A stretch of 64,000 nt of DNA from Haematobia irritans (Eukaryota; Arthropoda; Insecta; Diptera; Muscidae): positions 93,811,248 to 93,875,247 of the forward strand of contig NC_134398.1 of the NCBI RefSeq assembly GCF_050003625.1. The letters run 5' to 3'. Below, piece by piece: positions 14,220 to 26,199 of the stretch. The notes below the pieces were generated by a model. The model was not told the origin of the DNA. It worked only from the letters and a program-made list of their open reading frames with translations, and searched no databases. Position 1 is the stretch's first letter. Every line of letters begins with the position of its first letter. The translations under genes and the position numbers were made by a program.

Positions 14220-15369
14220 ATATATATACAGTAATACCAATGTATGTGTATAATGCTAAAAGATTCAATCTTGTATTTAAACTTAAATTTTAATATTAGT
14301 AAAATTATGTATAAAATTCTATGAGCATGTATGTAGTCTCTGTTGCACTTTTCGTCCTTGTACAGAGAGAATGAAAACACAAGAGGACGAAATTTTCTCT
14401 TCTACAAAAACAACAAATGTCAACCGTATAGATCGAAGCGCTGTTTTGATAAATTGTTTATAAATGCATCGGCAGTTTTAATTTCAAATTGTCTGCCAAA
14501 AAATTTAATGGAATGAAAACATTTATAAAAAAGAACATTTGTTACTACAGAGTAGGTTTTAAATCCTCTGAGGTGGGTGACGCCAACGCAAACTGTATGA
14601 TATTTGAGAGAAGCGCCGACAAAAACTGCATGATATTAGAGAAATTTTCTTCATGGCTGCCACCTACTGACGCAGTTTCGTTTCACAGTTTCTTTCTCTT
14701 GTGTTTGTATTCTCTCTGCCTTGTCAAAGATAATTGAGTATAACAAGATTAAGCATTGTGCTCTTATCAAGAGAAGACAAATGTCAAGGTGTAGAGGGCT
14801 ATGAGAAAAAAATTGTTTTATTTGTCAATTTTTTCCAAAGCAGCTCTGCCCAAGAATAAATTTAAACGACAATATTCACATAAAACCATAATGAATATTT
14901 GCTTTAAAATACACATACGTTTTATTTTAATTTTCTACAATCGTTTTGGTACTGCTGGGGTTTTATTCAGAAATTTATGAAAAACACAAATGTTATGATA
15001 TTTTCCGACGCAAACGGCAGTACATTTGAGAGACACGTCGACGCAAACTTTATGATATTTTGTTGGCAGAGTCCTCTGGTGCTTCAGTTTTGCTATGACA
15101 AGACTGCATCTTCTTCTAAATTATCTTTGGCCTTGTATATTACGTGGTTTGCCAGATTGTCTCAAAAATGCCTTTTGGGCGACTTTTACAAATTTTGCAT
15201 TGACAGCTTGAAAGTGGACTTTTGCAAAATTTCAAAAAGACTGCAAAACAATTTTTGTAATTAATATCTAAAGATCAACAACTTATGGTTCTGATTAAAT
15301 TTTTTTATTTAATTGTAACCAGTTTCAACAAAAAATAAACAATTCTATTATTTCCTATTTTCATTTTAG
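14220..15369 (+). other. Intron upstream of the AlaRS last exon
   Basis: No gene was found. The segment ends with the pyrimidine-rich splice acceptor tttcctattttcattttag at 15351-15369. An inverted pair (agagagaatgaaaacacaag near 14365 against cttgtgtttgtattctctct near 14699) may mark a small transposon. Two weakly similar blocks around 14580-14660 and 15000-15062 contain gacgcaaac and atgatatttg. Confidence 0.6.
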
Positions 15370-17275
15370 ATATGCTACAGAGAAATTAAATGCCAAACCT
15401 GGATTCGTCGCTTCGCTTGTTTTCACTGTCATTGAATTGCTGGGCGATGCATTTCCAGAGGTTAAAAGAGACCCACAACATATAATCGACATCATAAATG
15501 AAGAAGAACAGCAATTTTTGAAAACATTGTCTAGAGGCAGAAATCTATTCAACAGAACAATTTCAAAATTAGGAAACGATAAAGTTATTCCTGGTGATAT
15601 CGCTTGGCGCCTCTATGACACATACGGCTTTCCAATAGATTTAACACAACTAATGGCTGAGGAAAGAGGATATGAAATTGATATGGAAGCTTATGAGGCC
15701 GCTAAACTCAATTCGTATATCCTTTCTCAGGGAAGAGGGGTAAACAAAGTTGATGAAATAAATCTTGATGTACATGCTATTTCACAACTAAAGGAAAGAG
15801 GAGTAGCAATTACCGACGATAGCTTCAAATACAAATATGAAAGTTTATCCACCGAACCAGAGTCCGAGTACTCATTTAGTCCATGCACAGGAACAATTGC
15901 AGCTATTAGGTTCAACAACGAATATGTTGAGTCCGCAAGTTCCGGACAAAAAGTAGGAATTGTTTTAGATAAAACTAACTTCTATGCGGAAAGTGGTGGA
16001 CAAATCTATGATCAAGGTATTATGACAAAATACAGTGATGAAGAAAACGAATTTATTGTAGACCTTGTTTATAATCGCGGTGGGTATATTCTTCATATTG
16101 GTACTGTCGAAGGAAATTTGTCGGTTGGTGATAAAATGAATTTGCTTATCGACACAAAACGGCGTTCTCTAACAATGAAGAACCATTCTGCTACGCACGC
16201 TCTTAATCACAGTTTATTACAAGTGCTTGGTAAAGATACCGACCAGAAAGGTTCATTAGTAGTACCAGAAAAATTACGATTCGATTTCAGTAGCAAATCG
16301 GGAATGACAATCGAACAGATAGCCAAAACTGAACAATTAACAAAAGATATTATTTACAAGAATGTTCCAATTTACGCTAAAGAATCTAAATTACAAATTG
16401 CGAAAACTATACGGGGTTTGCGGTCCGTATTTGACGAAGTTTATCCAGATCCGGTTAGAGTCATTTCATTCGGCGTTCCTGTGGAAGAACTAGAAAATAA
16501 TCCAGATAGTGACGCCGGAGAAAAAACATCAGTTGAATTTTGTGGTGGTACTCATTTGCAACAATCTGGTCATATTGTCGATTTTGTGATTTGTAGCGAA
16601 GAAGCCATTTCAAAAGGTATTCGTCGTATTATTGCACTTACGGGGCCTGAAGCTATAAAAGCTATTAATAAGGCAAATTTATTCCATACTGAAATCCAAA
16701 AGCTCAACAATGCTATTGAGAATGATTTAGAAGGAAAACACTCAAAAATGGCCGTTAAACAAATTGTTGAATTAAATGAAGAAATTGCTCGTGCAACGAT
16801 TCAACATGTAAGAAAAGACGAAATGAGAAGCCAGTTGAAAATTCTTAAAAAAAAATTGGATGACAAAGAACGTGCAATTAAAGCACTCGTTTCTGTTAAA
16901 GTTGTAGAAAGAGCTAAAGAAATCTGCACTTCTAAACCGAATGCAAAATTTTTAGTGGAACAATTACAGTCATACAACAACACCAAGGCTTTGGACGCTG
17001 CACTTAAACAAGTACGTATACTTAGCCCTGAAACATCTGCCATGTTTATCTCGGTAGATGATGAGTCCAAAAAAATTTTTTGTCTCTCATCTGTTCCGAA
17101 AAGCGCGATTGAAAAAGGGTTAAAAGCCAATGAATGGGTTCAACAATTATCTGTCGCCATAAATGGAAAAGGTGGAGGAAAGCCTGAATCTGCACAAGCA
17201 TCTGGAACAAATTACAACAATGTTCAAGAAGTACTTAATTTAGCTGAAGAGTTTGCAAAAACTAAGTTGCAATAG
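15370..17275 (+). CDS. AlaRS: Alanyl-tRNA synthetase, cytosolic, 3'-terminal exon
   Basis: The exon begins after the acceptor AG at 15369 and encodes about 635 residues, from YATEKLNAKPGF to the TAG at 17273-17275. This is roughly the C-terminal two-thirds of a protein of about 960 residues. AlaRS charges tRNA-Ala in the cytoplasm and clears mischarged Ser/Gly. The exon contains the end of the tRNA-recognition domain, the editing domain with its metal-binding HSATH (about 16183-16197) and CGGTH (about 16541-16555), a coiled linker, and the C-Ala domain ending GGGKPESAQASG...KTKLQ. The frame is intact. The aminoacylation core must lie in upstream exons, and none is visible in 1-15369. An intron of more than 15 kb, or a truncated duplicate of the gene, would explain this. 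Confidence 0.95.
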
Positions 17276-17455
17276 TAATTTTTACTATGATATTATCTAT
17301 GTACTACACCATGTCTATGTCGAACTTCATTATATAGTGAATATTCTCGTTACCAGAAAATTGCTTCATTATATTTCTATATAATTATTAATCAATTATT
17401 TATAAACTACATATTGCTCTACGCTTTATTTAAAATAAAAGGGAATATAATTTTG
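17276..17455 (+). other. AlaRS 3' untranslated region
   Basis: This is AT-rich sequence following the stop codon. A canonical AATAAA lies near 17433-17438 in ttaaaataaaaggg, suggesting cleavage shortly after about 17450. Repeated sequence starts soon beyond. Confidence 0.7.
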
Positions 17456-17504
17456 GGTTAAACATATATTTTTCTCAACAAATCATACCGTTTTTTTCAA
17501 TTTG

Positions 17505-17735
17505 TGTAATCATATTTCGTGACCCAATGCGAATTCTTCGCGTTTTATTACTTTTCCTGAAATAATCAAAATTATAAATGGAAACAAACCTATTCCCATA
17601 ATGTCTTGCCGAAATTTACATGAACAAGAAACTGCGCATCAATTGAGTTAATTTATCTGCTTTATATTGAACTGTTTTAATAAAGTAACCGCGAAAATTT
17701 CAACTTGAAAAGCGAACATAGTACATACCGTAAGA
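17505..17735. mobile_element. MITE of the AGGTAAGTACTATGTTCG type, partial
   Basis: This matches 41308-41541 and 51271-51504, including gaaactgcgcatcaattgag and the end aaaagcgaacatagtacatacc. The left terminus is degraded. It has no coding sequence. Confidence 0.7.
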
Positions 17736-17737
17736 CC

Positions 17738-17905
17738 GGTACTCTGTTTGTTGGTGCGGAAAAAGTCCCCCTCAATCAATCTTTCGCGTTGAAAAATTAT
17801 AGTGTTAACAATATATTTGAAGGCAAAAAACAGCAATTTTGGCACTTTTTTGCGTTTATTTCTTCGAAATGTTATTGACAACATTGCAAAATGTTACAAT
17901 ATGAT
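17738..17905. mobile_element. Solo end of a Harbinger-type element
   Basis: The sequence from ccggtactctgtttgttggtg through aaagtcccc, tttcgcgttgaaaaat and a tgacaacattgc-like stretch parallels the end of the element at 18033 and the reverse of 59010-59197. Only one terminus is present. Confidence 0.6.
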
Positions 17906-18032
17906 TACATATACATACATAGACCAAGAAAATGTATAGACGTCATGTCAATTTGCAGCGCTGTAGTTTGTCTGCACACCGTAGAAGGCACTTTTTCATC
18001 TGCATATGAGTGATTTTTTAATTTGGCTTTAA

Positions 18033-19663
18033 AGGTAGGTACTATGTTTATTGGCACGAAAAAAAGTCCCTAAATCATTCTTTCGCGTTGAAAAATGAGA
18101 GTGTTGACAATAGATTTCGAAGGAAGAAAACAGCCATTTTGGAAATTTTTCGCGTTTATTTCTCCGAAATTTAATTGACAACATCGCCAAACTTCATAAA
18201 ATTATTACATATGTATACGCAGCAGCTGATTAAATTGTTTACACACACGCATTCATGATAATTGTTTTGAAAAGTTTTTTCTACCTGTTTTTAAATTGTT
18301 TTGCAACCAAACCTCACACATCACTGGACACTAATAATTGTTAAGAATATAACGCTAGCCGCTCTACTCCTGGTGTCTTACCACATTCGGCAACAGCTTT
18401 AACGACATGTGGTACATTGTCGTCTTCTTCAGCTTTTCCAAATGGATACCGTCAATTTGTAACGCCCATCTAACAAACATATAATTCCGGTGTTATGCTA
18501 ACTTTTACGAACTTAATTCGTTGGTGTCCACAATATCTACACAATCGCATTGCAATACCAGCGGACAAGAGTGTACTTATGCCCATGCTGTTGCCGCCTC
18601 ACTAGCAATTTCAAATCCAGTGGTCACCACCACGGTTCCCCCAAAGGATAATAACGCCATTTCATTTGCCAATGTTGTTACCTCGGGGGGAACAACATCA
18701 TGGGGTGACCAGTTAAAACACGTACACCATACAATAGCTATAGTCAAAGTGAAACTTTTTGTTCAATCAACATAAGCCTATAACTCACGTTCAAGGGTAG
18801 TTCCTAAGCAAAAGTCACTGTTCCCGACTTATATTTCGCAAGATAATTCGTCACAAAGGGATGTTAGTGTTCTATACCAGGAACTCTTCGTTGACTGAAA
18901 TTAATACATTGAGATGCAAAGTGGCTGGTTTACTGAAGAATGTTTCTTGTTATACTCTCCCAATGTATAATTTTATAACTATTTCAATCACGTTATAAAA
19001 TTCAATCAGTGTTTTGAATCGATAAAATGCAAGATATATGCACAATTAATTTTTGCATTTTATTTTTGGAACATAGCAATTTATTCTTGTGATTCCATTC
19101 GTAGCTACCATAGTACTGCAACATCAATCGCACTGCCTTCTTTATAATTACGATGCACGGCCAGCATTTGTGTTTATTATCCCTATACCCAGTAAAAAGA
19201 AACGATTGTAAAATGAAATTCACTAAATAGAACTTTATTTTGTTAACACTTTTCTATAAATTTCATGTTATGTTCATTATTTCTATTCTATTATGTAGTA
19301 GGGAGCCGCTAGATGGTGGCTTTATTACGAAAATACCACTCCAAGTTATTTTTATTTTGTCAATCGATCTTATTGCATTTTTAAATAACAATGCGAACCA
19401 CATTTGTATTGTAATTTCACACAAATCATTTGAATAAATAAATTATTTCTTAATTCACGTTGCAAATGGCGCCATGTTTTGAAACTAACTAATCTCAACA
19501 TATGGAAGGATTTAACACGATCTAATTAGGGACTGTGCGCTTTTCGTCAGTTTTTCAACTCGAAAAAAACAAAGTACCACAAATGAAAAAATATTTCGGT
19601 AGTTTTTCGCATTTTTGGTTTTGTATGAGATTTCGCTGCGGAAACCGAACATAGTACCTACCT
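18033..19663. mobile_element. Harbinger-type non-autonomous element, copy 1
   Basis: This is a 1631-bp element with ends aggtaggtactatgtt and the reverse complement aacatagtacctacct, flanked by TAA at 18030-18032 and 19664-19666. Its two subterminal regions match the two ends of the transposase-bearing element at 52337-59197. The interior is unrelated to transposase and matches, inverted, the element at 41568-48053. A small open frame (18521-18775), read on the plus strand here, is discussed separately. Confidence 0.82.
18500..18775 (+). pseudogene. Shared short open frame inside the Harbinger derivative (copy 1)
   Basis: This frame encodes SLVSTISTQSHCNTSGQ and a Thr/Val-rich stretch. The same frame occurs in the inverted copy at 42496-42720, where it begins MDSFINKLNSLVSTISTQ. 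It looks like the first part of a gag-like or captured gene. No domain is recognised. The 5' codons differ in this copy and it is short, so I treat it as a broken gene. Confidence 0.35.
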
Positions 19664-19666
19664 TAA

Positions 19667-20132
19667 AAGGTTGAATTATATACAATGAGTTCAATGCGTC
19701 CGATGATTGAACAGTTGAAATTTCTCTTTGAAATCAAAAGCTCGAATAGTCTGCTGCAAACAGAAACAAATCAACCCTGCCATCAACGCACGGATTGACG
19801 CATGGTGCACTGGTAGAAAAAAGGCGGTACGTGGCCACTACCGTTTGGAATTAATGGATTGGTTCACGTTACCTTTCAATTTTGACACCACTTCATCTCA
19901 AATCATTTACATCCGGTGTTATTATGGTATTAACTATCACATCCCCATAACATATGATATGTCGCATTTGCTAAAAACTAATTGATCGCCTTGGTAGTTT
20001 ATTTTCTTCACATAAAGTAAGTAGGTGAGTAAATTACAATATTTCTTGGTAAAACGTGACGACGAGTAAACTAAATTTCTAAAGCATTGTAAGTTTAAAA
20101 TGTTTTAGCATTATTAATTTTTGTTAAATCGG
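19667..20132. other. Unassigned sequence
   Basis: A plus-strand frame of 85 codons (19728-19985) exists, but I see no family signature or splice context. No repeat was recognised. Confidence 0.4.
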
Positions 20133-21206
20133 CATTCTTCTCTCATTAGATGCGTAAGAGACATACAAAAGATTTCCAAATCTCACAGCAAACAACTTGA
20201 GGCATGCAGTGCCTGCGATGGGAAATAGAATTTAGAGAATAAGTTTTAGAAAATAATGAGGTATATGTATGTATTTTATATATTAAATACATTAAAGAAA
20301 AAATTCTATGTTGCGTGTGTTTTATTAAACTAACATGTATTCATAAATACCGGGTTTGTATTAAACCCAATACCGGTTTGGTATTTGGTAATACCGCACT
20401 GTTTATACATCAATACCTTTATGATATAAATATTAATACCGCTTAGGTATTATTTTCAGTACCATATTGGTATTTTCGTAATAACATATGGTACTTTCAT
20501 GCTTTGGGTGCCGCTTGTACCGTTCGGTATCGATATTGTACCATGCGGGGTTGGCTAACTATCAATAACGTACGGTATCGATTTGAGCACGTATGGTAAT
20601 AATTTTTCTATGGGTGTGTGTAATTCAACCTTTAGTTTTGCTTTCTTTCCTTTGTTCTCTTGATGAAACATTCTTCTCTCATTAGATGCGTAAGAGACAT
20701 ACAAAAGATTTCCAAATCTCACAGCAAACAACTTGAGGCATGCAGTGCCTGCGATGGGAAATAGAATTTAGAGAATAAGTTTTAGAAAATAATGAGGTAT
20801 ATGTATGTATTTTATATATTAAATACATTAAAGAAAAAATTCTATGTTGCGTGTGTTTTATTAAACTAACATGTATTCATAAATACCGGGTTTGTATTAA
20901 ACCCAATACCGGTTTGGTATTTGGTAATACCGCACTGTTTATACATCAATACCTTTATGATATAAATATTAATACCGCTTAGGTATTATTTTCAGTACCA
21001 TATTGGTATTTTCGTAATAACATATGGTACTTTCATGCTTTGGGTGCCGCTTGTACCGTTCGGTATCGATATTGTACCATGCGGGGTTGGCTAACTATCA
21101 ATAACGTACGGTATCGATTTGAGCACGTATGGTAATAATTTTTCTATGGGTGTGTGTAATTCAACCTTTAGTTTTGCTTTCTTTCCTTTGTTCTCTTGAT
21201 GAAACA
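20133..21206. repeat. Perfect direct tandem duplication, two 536-bp units
   Basis: Unit 1 (20133-20668) and unit 2 (20669-21204) appear identical by eye and both start cattcttctctcattag. Each contains a region rich in ggtatt/aatacc words (for example aataccggtttggtatttgg). No coding sequence was found. Either this is a very recent duplication or an assembly artefact. Confidence 0.92.
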
Positions 21207-21479
21207 CCAAATATTGTAAACGCATATACCTGCGTGAAGATAGCGACGTCGCTAACTTTCGATAACAGGGTTATCGAAAAAATAACAGGGTGACACAGAG
21301 ACGACAAAAACTGAATTAATATGAGACGGACAGACAGAATATTTAATGAAATTTATGTATTTCCGTGCTGAAAAACAACGATTTTTACACAGAATATGGT
21401 AGAGAACATCTTTACCTACAATTTAATGTGCCACATGTGCCTGTTCAATGTTATTTAGCTTGGTTATTACTGGGTACTG

Positions 21480-21990
21480 GTGGTCAGGACACTATTTCCC
21501 ATGTGGAGTCCAGGAATGGACTTCGTACACAAAAGTGACAACGGATATTGATAGAGGACATCAATACCTACAATTTGGTATACCACATGTATCTGGGAAA
21601 CGCCGAGTGTAGAACAAAATTTTCCAGAAACTGTTGGACGCACTGGTGGTCAGGACAGTATTTCCAGCGCTGAGGCCAGGAATGAACTTCGTACACAAAA
21701 GTGACAACGGATATTGATAGAGGGTATCAATACCTACAATTTGGTATACCACATGTATCTGGGAAACGCCGAGTGTAGAACAAAATTTTCCAGAAACTGT
21801 TGGACGCACTGGTGGTCAGGACAGTATTTCCAGCGCTGAGGCCAGGAATGGACTTCGTACACAAAAGTGACAACGGATATTGATAGAGGGCATCAATACC
21901 TACAATTTGGTATACAACATGTATCTGGGAAACGCCGAGTGTAGAACAAAACTTTCTAGAAACTGTTGGACGCACTGGTGGTCAGGACAG
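21480..21990. repeat. 166-bp tandem repeats, left arm (three units)
   Basis: The marker word ggacgcactggtgg recurs at about 21635, 21801 and 21967, a period of 166. Because 166 is not a multiple of 3 the frame shifts at every unit, so the overlapping 82-codon open frames are not genes. Confidence 0.92.
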
Positions 21991-24524
21991 TATTTCAAAC
22001 GTTGAAGCCAAAAATAAACATTAAACACGAAAAGGAAAACATAACTTAAAATGGGATTTAATAACTTAAATTCTTTCATATGTACAAAGATCATTTATTA
22101 CATATTTACAATTAATATCATGTTTTTTCTTTTCAATAATTATTGTTATGACATGTCGATCGTGCAAAGGGTGCATATTTAAAGCACGTGTTTCGTAAGT
22201 TATCTTGGTAACTCTGCTAAAAGTGTTATAACACATAACAAAATGGCGGACTGGTGTATAACAGATTCCATGGCATATGTGTGTAAGGTAGTTGCACTTA
22301 AAGAGCTCATTACACATATTTTTGTTTTCATTAAAAATGTAGATTATTAATTGCACATAAAATAATAAATTCATTAAAAATGTAGATTATTAATCAAACA
22401 TAAAATAAATAAATTGATTTATAGGAAGAATAAAATACTTCCTGTGAAAATTGAACAAAATTGTACTTCACATTTTGAGATTTGGACAAAGCGTTGTTAA
22501 AACTAGGAAAATTTATTGCCTTGGTGTACTTTATAACTACAACTCAAGAAATTGTACTCTCTCATAGAAGAAAAACTGAACCAAATGTAAAGGAAAAACT
22601 ATTAGCGCCAAATCATTACCATTTTTACCATACAGTAGTTCTTTTTGACAACTTTTGGGAACCGTACTAAAAAATTCTTTTGCTTTAGTTCATATTGAAC
22701 TTATATGTACGGTCATTGAACTTTATATCCACGTTTGGTTCATAAAATGTTTGATACATACTTAAAACAAGTAAAAAATCATTGGGCTGTTTAAAATTTC
22801 CAAAACATTATAAAATTTAACTACAAACAAATAATTTCTTTGCACTACAAATAAGTTAAAAATAAGTTGTTTTGCTAAGACAGCTTAAATTTACAAATAA
22901 AAAAATTATTAACAATGTGAACGTAGTATGATTCTACGTTCACATTGTGATTGAAATCTTTCGTTTTCGAGAATTTTGCCTTTCAATACAAAAGTGAGAT
23001 ATCAAATTATATAAACATTCATATCTAGTGTGAACATAGTACAGTAGTACGTCCTCATTGCAATTTTACTTTTTCGAGATTTGCAAATAGCATTTTCATA
23101 TTAATACTATGTTCACATTATATGTCTACTTACAATAGATTTCAGTTGAAATATCTACGGATTCCAGTAGTTTTGCAATTGGATTTCAACAAAATCCACT
23201 GCACTGTCATGCACAATTGGTGATCACATCAGATGTAAAGTACAATGCCTATGTATCAATTGCATTTTGTTCGTATTTTGCCAAAAATAAAAACTTCATG
23301 ATGTGATCACCAATTGTGCAGTGGATTTTGTTGAAATCCAATTGCAAAACTACTGGAATCCGTAGATATTTCAACTGAAATCTATTGTAAGTAGACATAT
23401 AATGTGAACATAGTATTAATATGAAAATGCTATTTGCAAATCTCGAAAAAGTAAAATTGCAATGAGGACGTACTACTGTACTATGTTCACACTAGATATG
23501 AATGTTTATATAATTTGATATCTCACTTTTGTATTGAAAGGCAAAATTCTCGAAAACGAAAGATTTCAATCACAATGTGAACGTAGAATCATACTACGTT
23601 CACATTGTTAATAATTTTTTTATTTGTAAATTTAAGCTGTCTTAGCAAAACAACTTATTTTTAACTTATTTGTAGTGCAAAGAAATTATTTGTTTGTAGT
23701 TAAATTTTATAATGTTTTGGAAATTTTAAACAGCCCAATGATTTTTTACTTGTTTTAAGTATGTATCAAACATTTTATGAACCAAACGTGGATATAAAGT
23801 TCAATGACCGTACATATAAGTTCAATATGAACTAAAGCAAAAGAATTTTTTAGTACGGTTCCCAAAAGTTGTCAAAAAGAACTACTGTATGGTAAAAATG
23901 GTAATGATTTGGCGCTAATAGTTTTTCCTTTACATTTGGTTCAGTTTTTCTTCTATGAGAGAGTACAATTTCTTGAGTTGTAGTTATAAAGTACACCAAG
24001 GCAATAAATTTTCCTAGTTTTAACAACGCTTTGTCCAAATCTCAAAATGTGAAGTACAATTTTGTTCAATTTTCACAGGAAGTATTTTATTCTTCCTATA
24101 AATCAATTTATTTATTTTATGTTTGATTAATAATCTACATTTTTAATGAATTTATTATTTTATGTGCAATTAATAATCTACATTTTTAATGAAAACAAAA
24201 ATATGTGTAATGAGCTCTTTAAGTGCAACTACCTTACACACATATGCCATGGAATCTGTTATACACCAGTCCGCCATTTTGTTATGTGTTATAACACTTT
24301 TAGCAGAGTTACCAAGATAACTTACGAAACACGTGCTTTAAATATGCACCCTTTGCACGATCGACATGTCATAACAATAATTATTGAAAAGAAAAAACAT
24401 GATATTAATTGTAAATATGTAATAAATGATCTTTGTACATATGAAAGAATTTAAGTTATTAAATCCCATTTTAAGTTATGTTTTCCTTTTCGTGTTTAAT
24501 GTTTATTTTTGGCTTCAACGTTTG

Positions 24525-25545
24525 AAATACTGTCCTGACCACCAGTGCGTCCAACAGTTTCTAGAAAGTTTTGTTCTACACTCGGCGTTTCCCAGATACA
24601 TGTTGTATACCAAATTGTAGGTATTGATGCCCTCTATCAATATCCGTTGTCACTTTTGTGTACGAAGTCCATTCCTGGCCTCAGCGCTGGAAATACTGTC
24701 CTGACCACCAGTGCGTCCAACAGTTTCTGGAAATTTTTGTTCTACACTCGGCGTTTCCCAGATACATGTGGTATACCAAATTGTAGGTATTGATGCCCTC
24801 TACCAAGTTCCGTTGTCATTTTTGTGTACGAAGTCCGTTCCTGGCCTCAGCGCTGGAAATACTGTCCTGACCACCAGTGCGTCCAACAGTTTCTGGAAAA
24901 TTTTGTTCTACACTCGGCGTTTCCCAGATACATGTGGTATACCAAATTGTAGGTATCGATGTCCTCTACCAAGTTCCGTTGTCAGTTTTGTGTACGAAGT
25001 CCAATCCTGGCCTCAGCGCTGGAAATACTGTCCTGACCACCAGTGCGTCCAACAGTTTCTGGAAAATTTTGTTCTACACTCGGCGTTTCCCAGATACATG
25101 TGGTATACCAAATTGTAGGTATTGATGTCCTCTATCAATATCCGTTGTCACTTTTGTGTACGAAGTCCATTCCTGGACTCCACGTGGGAAATAGTGTCCT
25201 GACCACCAGTGCGTCCAACAGTTTCTGGAAAATTTTGTTCTACACTCGGCGTTTCCCAGACACATGTGGTATACCAAATTGTAGGTATTGATGTCCTCTA
25301 CCAAGTTCCGTTGTCATTTTTGTGTACGAAGTCCATTCCTGGCCTCAGCGCTGGAAATACTGTCCTGACCACCAGTGCGTCCAACAGTTTCTGGAAAATT
25401 TTGTTCTACACTCGGCGTTTCCCAGATACATGTGGTATACCAAATTGTAGGTATTGATGTCCTCTATCAAGTTCCGTTGTCACTTTTGTGTACGAAGTCC
25501 ATTCCTGGACTCCACATGGGAAATAGTGTCCTGACCACCAGTACC
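24525..25545. repeat. 166-bp tandem repeats, right arm (six units)
   Basis: These are reverse-complement units spaced 166 bases apart, with gcgtccaacag near 24548, 24714, 24880, 25046, 25212 and 25378. Units differ at few positions. One unit and the array end carry a variant (tcctggactccac) in place of tcctggcctcagcg. Confidence 0.92.
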
Positions 25546-25789
25546 CAGTAATAACCAAGCTAAATAACATTGAACAGGCACATGTGGCACATTAAATTGT
25601 AGGTAAAGATGTTCTCTACCATATTCTGTGTAAAAATCGTTGTTTTTCAGCACGGAAATACATAAATTTCATTAAATATTCTGTCTGTCCGTCTCATATT
25701 AATTCAGTTTTTGTCGTCTCTGTGTCACCCTGTTATTTTTTCGATAACCCTGTTATCGAAAGTTAGCGACGTCGCTATCTTCACGCAGG

Positions 25790-25958
25790 TAACGCATATA
25801 AAGGTTTGTACATTCACACATTTTCCTTAATGCAAATTTACTGATTTGTACGGTAATTCCCATTTTCCAAAAATAAATTTAGTTACTTGACTGCGCAATT
25901 GAGTGCGATGACGGCGCACTGCAAATACAAAAAATTGTGAATAAATAAATTAACCTGA
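25790..25958. other. Spacer between two foldback copies
   Basis: This 170-base stretch has no recognisable repeat or gene. It is the right flank of the palindrome insertion. Confidence 0.5.
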
Positions 25959-26199
25959 CCTGCGTGAAGATAGCGACGGCGCTAACTTTCGATAACAGGG
26001 TTATCGAAAAATGACAGGATGACACAGAGACGACAAAAACTGAATTAATATAAGACGGACAGACAGAATACTTAATGAAATTTTTGTATTTCCGTCCTTA
26101 AAAACAACGATTTATACACAAAATATGGTAGAAAACACTACAATTTGGTGTGCCTCATATGCATGTTCAATGTTATTTAGCTTGGTTATTACTGGGTAC

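Larger units (their letters stand above)
21229..25789. mobile_element. Giant foldback transposon (palindrome) with 166-bp repeats
   Basis: The left arm, 21229-23231, is the reverse complement of the right arm, 23299-25789, around a spacer of about 67 bases. Both ends read cctgcgtgaagatagcgacg. The flank aacgcatata occurs at 21219-21228 and 25791-25800, an apparent target duplication of about 10 bp. The arms look nearly identical; frames of 62 and 102 codons are the same in both. The right arm has six 166-bp units and the left three, which explains their length difference. No transposase is present. Size, structure and TSD resemble foldback (FB) or Mutator-like elements. The superfamily is inference. 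Confidence 0.9.

Noticed and set aside
18000..18300. Possible tRNA or small RNA genes around the MITE ends
   Set aside because: No cloverleaf or internal promoter boxes could be found, and inverted repeats explain the apparent stems.
22482..24038. Identical 62- and 102-codon frames in both arms of the palindrome
   Set aside because: Identity is explained by the inverted repeat itself. The peptides have no recognised domain and are AT-rich low-information frames.
21480..25545. Possible CRISPR-like array from regularly spaced repeats
   Set aside because: The 166-bp units are contiguous with no unique spacers, lie in a eukaryotic transposon and have no cas genes.
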